Assembly (NCBI RefSeq): GCF_003350325.1
Contig: NZ_QLYZ01000002.1
Span: forward strand, 62,001 to 126,000
Length of the DNA stretch: 64,000 nt
Origin: Vibrio rhodolitus
GTDB taxonomy: Bacteria; Pseudomonadota; Gammaproteobacteria; Enterobacterales; Vibrionaceae
Direction: 5' to 3'
Part shown: positions 63,201 through 64,000 of the stretch, one piece after another
Position numbering within the stretch: the first letter of the stretch is position 1
Layout: each line of letters starts with the position of its first letter
The notes under the pieces: generated by a model
Told to the model about the DNA's origin: nothing
What the model saw: only the letters and a program-made list of their open reading frames with translations
Database searches by the model: none
Program-made: the position numbers and the translations under genes

Positions 63201-64000
63201 TCGGTTACTGCTGTTGACTCGGTAGGTAACAACACCACTCTAACCGCCGAACATCAGCTTGATCTCACGATTGATAAAGAAATTAGCCTAACTGCTGGGC
63301 TAGATTCCGCTTCAGGTAGCGACACTGGTGTTGATTTCATTGTTGGCTCCTATAGCGATAAAGTCACTAACAATAGCCAACCAACACTTTCTGGTAGCGG
63401 GGATGATGGTGACACAATCACTGTCGATATTAATGGTGCGCAGTATCAAACGACAGTGGCTGACGGAAAATGGTCAGTAGATTTAGCTCTCGCAACACCA
63501 ACAAGCGGTACGCTGGGTGAATTGACACATGGTCAAACCTACTACTACACAGTAGAAGCCAGAGATTTAGCCGGCAATACCATCACATTGGGAGCAAGCC
63601 AAGACAGCAGCTACTCGATTACCATCGATAATAATGCACAAATTAATGGCGGATTAGAGCAAAATTCTGCCTCAGATACTGGTCTATCAAATGTAGACGG
63701 TATTACAAATGCAAATCGACCATTATTTTCTGGCAGCGTCGAAGCTGATTCCCAAGTAACTATCACCTTTACGGATCAAGATGGAAAAGACATCTCGGTA
63801 AGTGCAGTCGTAGTTGCTGATGATTCAGAGTTTGGTGCAACGTGGCAATATCAACCTGATACAATTTTGGAAGGTGAGTACAGCTATGTTGTGTCAGTCA
63901 CCGATAAGGCAGGCAATGTTACTTCTCTACCAGCGCAAGAGTTAGTGATTGATCGTACATTAAATGAATCGACAACTGGGCTAAAACAGACGGAAACAAA
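54282..64000 (+). CDS. Giant Ig-like-repeat adhesin (BapA/LapA-like), N-terminal 3239 codons, runs off window end
   Basis: An uninterrupted frame from ATG 54282 (GGAAGG 9 bp upstream) continues to the window end; the frame was followed to the last codons. Residues 1-80 form a recognisable but unassigned module (VNGFDLHLKDENGEVQVIKD and VLNGDDVVSMQELV). A Glu/Gln/Leu coiled coil spans about 85-150, followed by an acidic and serine-rich linker. From about residue 225 there are roughly 29 Ig-like modules of 80-115 residues. The module consensus is D(S/T)G...T...P.FSGTAEAGA.VTL.I.G, then DG.W, then YTV.A.DAAGN, ending in IDT. There is no N-terminal Sec signal, as expected for type 1-secreted RTX adhesins. 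The C-terminus, RTX repeats and T1SS genes are outside the window. A role in attachment or biofilm is inferred from the architecture. Confidence 0.9.
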   Translation, partial: MAQLNIKSLDDVKVNGFDLHLKDENGEVQVIKDALIDIAKGTLTVLNGDDVVSMQELVKSAKVNLESLENVFLEDVISSEQEIPFGQDAEAQEELEQQKELQEQRQQELEAELARLQKLKVELEEAEQELALKEQELESKAEQSQESSEQVQPDGPSEVEDFVVEVQEQLTDVDNDVSEFEGEGPEKKFTLTPQQPIIPTSSSSSSSRPSQDADENEQLVEEPITLSVSLDKADDSGKSGDFTTNITTGLTFTGLTLEGANVTLVINSAVYQAVADATGVFKIEVSESFVDGDYAVDVTAISTGGAEATFSKTLTIDTVAPEPPTVALTQDSDLGISNSDKLTSDNKPTFEGTAEANATIRLTIDGRTYETEADSDGKWSLTTVAAVSDGVQNYSVLAIDAAGNRSEVTTDTVEIDTQITFTGGLKQTQAVDTGYSQTDGVTNNNSPVFVGKVEEGSTVQLYFNGASSAIEAVVESDGSWSLDHTRPKYDAVLAELADGTYQYKLVAQDRAGNVKTIEKQLVIDREAPIQESWRVSADSDSGRFDNDGYTNKQNPFISGVAEANNFITVSIDGEDYTTQADVDGNWVVRVDVALSHGDYEYTVAASDYAGNVSEETGNISVDLLAPTGFSGDLIETAEVDTGFSNVDKITKNTLPTFAGVAEAGTIVKLEIDGKIFEALANEHGNWTIPVDQPLSQGTHNYTLTAYDLAGNQTVINDQSVTIDTEAVFSGGLDAAFDTGISATDNLTKFNKPTFSGTGENGAKIYLSFEPSLGTILETTVVNGEWAISLAENNIELDDRVYEFTLKTIDLAGNEATLPVAQIEVDTLPPQLFKGGLDDASDSGLSDSDNYTANTLPSFSGVVDAGAHVTLKLGSEEYAAIVNADGSWRATVTDELEDGSYDYVLVAMDDAGNEVEEVGTIVVDTQAVISGGLDSSSDKGRFDNDDYTKDNTPTFSGLAEEGAKVTLSINGKEYSIVLDDNQDGETRSDVAWSIQVADALKLDGNYAYTITTLDKAGNENQTNGSITIDTQTTLSAYLSEDTKTGWDDSYTSLTKPEFYGTGEVDAIITIRLVSGSKVKTAITKVGEDGRWFKQLEEDLDDGTWSYEIVAEDLAGATATSSGVLVVDTKDPIFSGGVDAGSDTNINNDGITQNRLPKFSGTGESGHKVVLTINGKEFSTTVDPDGRWEIELTNTPQFVDDTYDYSIVATDPAGNTTTVNKTLVVDNKASVTGTLFAEDDTGASDSDGITQTRNPTFSGKGDAGATVVLSLGNGVNDLSTVVDDDGNWAIDLAQYGVSLSDNLYSYTVQLTDIAGNKAHYDGLLEIDNQVPGKLTGGLDADSDKGALDGYTNIRSPWFSGVTDPQASVTLLIAGETYHAEVDPLGGWRVQVTKELTNTTHSYTLIAKDLAGNELIKSGTITIDTILEPYTHGLSTDPLLGDSGTLGDNLTKHIQPTFAGTAEAGAAIEIKINNKVYTTQAKDSGEWSIKVTNNLLESDADIVKEFEYTISVTDKAGNNDTDTGKITVDPKTEVSGDLASSSDSGVNFDGEEATYSDNYTNQMKPLFQGNGEPGAIITLSINGKEYSAKVLDSGIWNIQVTDALAVEGNVEQHDFVITANDAAGNEAQTSGSIIVDAQAPEGFTGKLSAQDDARDDGVLDGRDSDDITSVQSPTFSGTLEGASDDNPYFVVVNIAGESYTTKVTSGNWQVEVDKVLPDGEYNYTLKAVDKAGNVTELEGSKLVIDTSTVAIEGGLSSADDKGSSNSDGITTYNNLGKTALSFVGTAEAHAEIQLFIKDKVYNAVTDEIGNWALEVTDQLAEEKDIDYTLKSIDLAGNIQTDSGKLTIDNTPADVTINMPALTNNAQPDISGTVSEDVETIVITIGNIDYTLNKVESGDWSIDGSELFADSHLSAEHDDGATYEYSVKATDIAGNESTIVTGGFIYDDKTSVSGGLKAGEDTFADNVVGVKLGSNDDNYTAKDKPTFIGMAEKGASVTLHFSNQTVEAVVNDDGSWTATLPTALPEGVNSYTIKATDAAGNKAEVTQTVTIDTTKPSVTLDSLSPVLKEGIPAVATENPTFGGSAEAGTVVVVVMAGQTRSVLVKDDGSWSITLPNDIAHSDIAYDYQVYSVDKAGNYSDSLTGKLIIDMQTTVSGGLSSTSDTGFANNDGITKDSTPTFNGSGEAGATVTVNILASDGVTIIDSASQVINGNGSNAGNWSVTVPELNDNLAGDHYLYQVSIVDPLGNTMQLDPESLVIDTQAPQELTYKLEDGDDSGYDEAGKSDLWTNTIPVFEGTVEPGGEVTLSIEGVRDIVVYDSDGDGKWSTEDNPLTSADLTLQDSYDFTIVAMDKAGNETSAPQKGTLVYDKVSQVSLNPDVEDKLKITNDQTPTFAGVAEYKSKITIQISGYDKAGEWQEITIDPFTVTEEDGSWSYTLADNLKLPESQALPGYTYKVIAVDYANNSSSISGHLYVDTTPPDVSGGLDSSSDSGEQDGQLTNVQSPTFSGTVEEGASVKLIINHQDYPAVVVDGQWTLNPNITFTQDGEYEYKIVAIDAAGNETTLDNKLIVDSSAPVVGGGKLAKESDSGVEGDQLTNEAETIVIKGTVSDANLDRLIFKIDGSDAYAHLLVLDGNNWTVTIPNASTEFNDNQAYTYTIEAIDKAANTTGEISHSFTIDRTDPNAPTVITDALTNDNTPEFAISSDADTSIELYINGVLVDSNELVKTDDGQWTWQATEELSSGADNDWDGVEHSYKVIASDAAGNTSETSGQIVVDTKTYVTGSLSQLDETGSQQGATSKQAFSFIGSAEQNSQVIIVFKSTGNDELDGKLKALLGNDLSIEAQFDSAENWSANLTGFDFEGEFNYVIESIDAAGNQASTDQQTLIVDRTPPQKLTIELAAESDSNLDGDNITNLKESGVSKAPIFIGTSEADSKITLTVTANDGSYQKDYEFVVGDDETWRIESEDILVSGEYTVSVTAVDSVGNNTTLTAEHQLDLTIDKEISLTAGLDSASGSDTGVDFIVGSYSDKVTNNSQPTLSGSGDDGDTITVDINGAQYQTTVADGKWSVDLALATPTSGTLGELTHGQTYYYTVEARDLAGNTITLGASQDSSYSITIDNNAQINGGLEQNSASDTGLSNVDGITNANRPLFSGSVEADSQVTITFTDQDGKDISVSAVVVADDSEFGATWQYQPDTILEGEYSYVVSVTDKAGNVTSLPAQELVIDRTLNESTTGLKQTET
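54957..63990 (+). repeat. Array of about 29 degenerate Ig-like coding repeats
   Basis: I counted one divergent leading module plus 28 further modules, using the recurring AGN(x5-15)IDT ending and the DSG/DTG opening as landmarks. Lengths vary (roughly 80-115 residues) because of loop insertions, for example near 57,190-57,250 and 62,700-62,830. Copies differ substantially in DNA sequence, so the array is old or under diversifying selection. It is a protein repeat and not a recent tandem DNA duplication. Confidence 0.85.

Noticed and set aside
54957-63990. Repeat array considered as CRISPR or recent DNA tandem duplication
   Set aside because: Units are about 250-340 bp, keep reading frame, and are conserved at protein level but not as identical DNA.

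Overview
The window looks like a gamma-proteobacterial chromosome segment, most likely a marine Vibrio or another Vibrionaceae. That assignment rests on gene families and gene order (liu and mms catabolic genes, an FHA/kinase type VI cluster, a giant Ig-repeat adhesin), not on a marker gene. No rRNA, tRNA, CRISPR array or intact insertion sequence was seen.

Positions 1-24831 are mainly a branched-chain amino acid catabolic region. Minus-strand genes at 1-7068 encode a branched-chain 2-oxoacid dehydrogenase (E1 alpha, E1 beta and an E2 cut by the window edge), acetoacetyl-CoA synthetase and both electron-transfer-flavoprotein subunits. A small accessory patch (about 7100-9830) follows, with a PD-(D/E)XK nuclease-like gene, a decayed coding remnant and a CLCA_X-type metallopeptidase-like gene. 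Next comes the leucine operon liuR-liuA-liuB-liuC-liuD-liuE (minus strand, 16900 down to 9842). Diverging from it is a plus-strand run: thiolase, mmsA, acyl-CoA dehydrogenase, enoyl-CoA hydratase, 3-hydroxyisobutyryl-CoA hydrolase, mmsB and an SDR. Together these take leucine to acetyl-CoA via HMG-CoA and acetoacetate, and valine to propionyl-CoA. The acyl-CoA dehydrogenases would pass electrons to the EtfAB encoded nearby. Similar LiuR-type operator sequences lie in front of liuR, the thiolase gene and etfB, so one regulator probably ties the three blocks together.

Positions 25305-53373 are one long plus-strand type VI secretion (T6SS) locus. It opens with three genes not part of the T6SS core: a two-TM periplasmic-sensor protein, an MFS transporter with its own N-terminal periplasmic sensor region, and an ABC-type periplasmic binding protein. 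These overlap each other by a few bases and overlap vgrG. Then come vgrG, a DUF6931-like gene, PAAR, a candidate effector with RelA/SpoT-synthetase-like motifs, tssA, hcp, tssB, two tandem tssC genes, tssE, tssF, tssG, tssH (clpV), a second periplasmic binding protein, an FHA gene, tssJ, tssK, tssL with a C-terminal SPOR domain, tssM with a lost Walker A motif, and a small Ser/Thr kinase. No phosphatase, no sigma-54 activator and no obvious immunity gene is present.

Positions 53374-54281 are an AT-rich gene-free stretch with a striking 17-bp-arm inverted repeat. It is followed by the start of a giant adhesin (54282 to beyond the window end). Its first ~3240 residues are an acidic/coiled-coil N-terminal region plus about 29 degenerate Ig-like modules. 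Its export system is not in the window.
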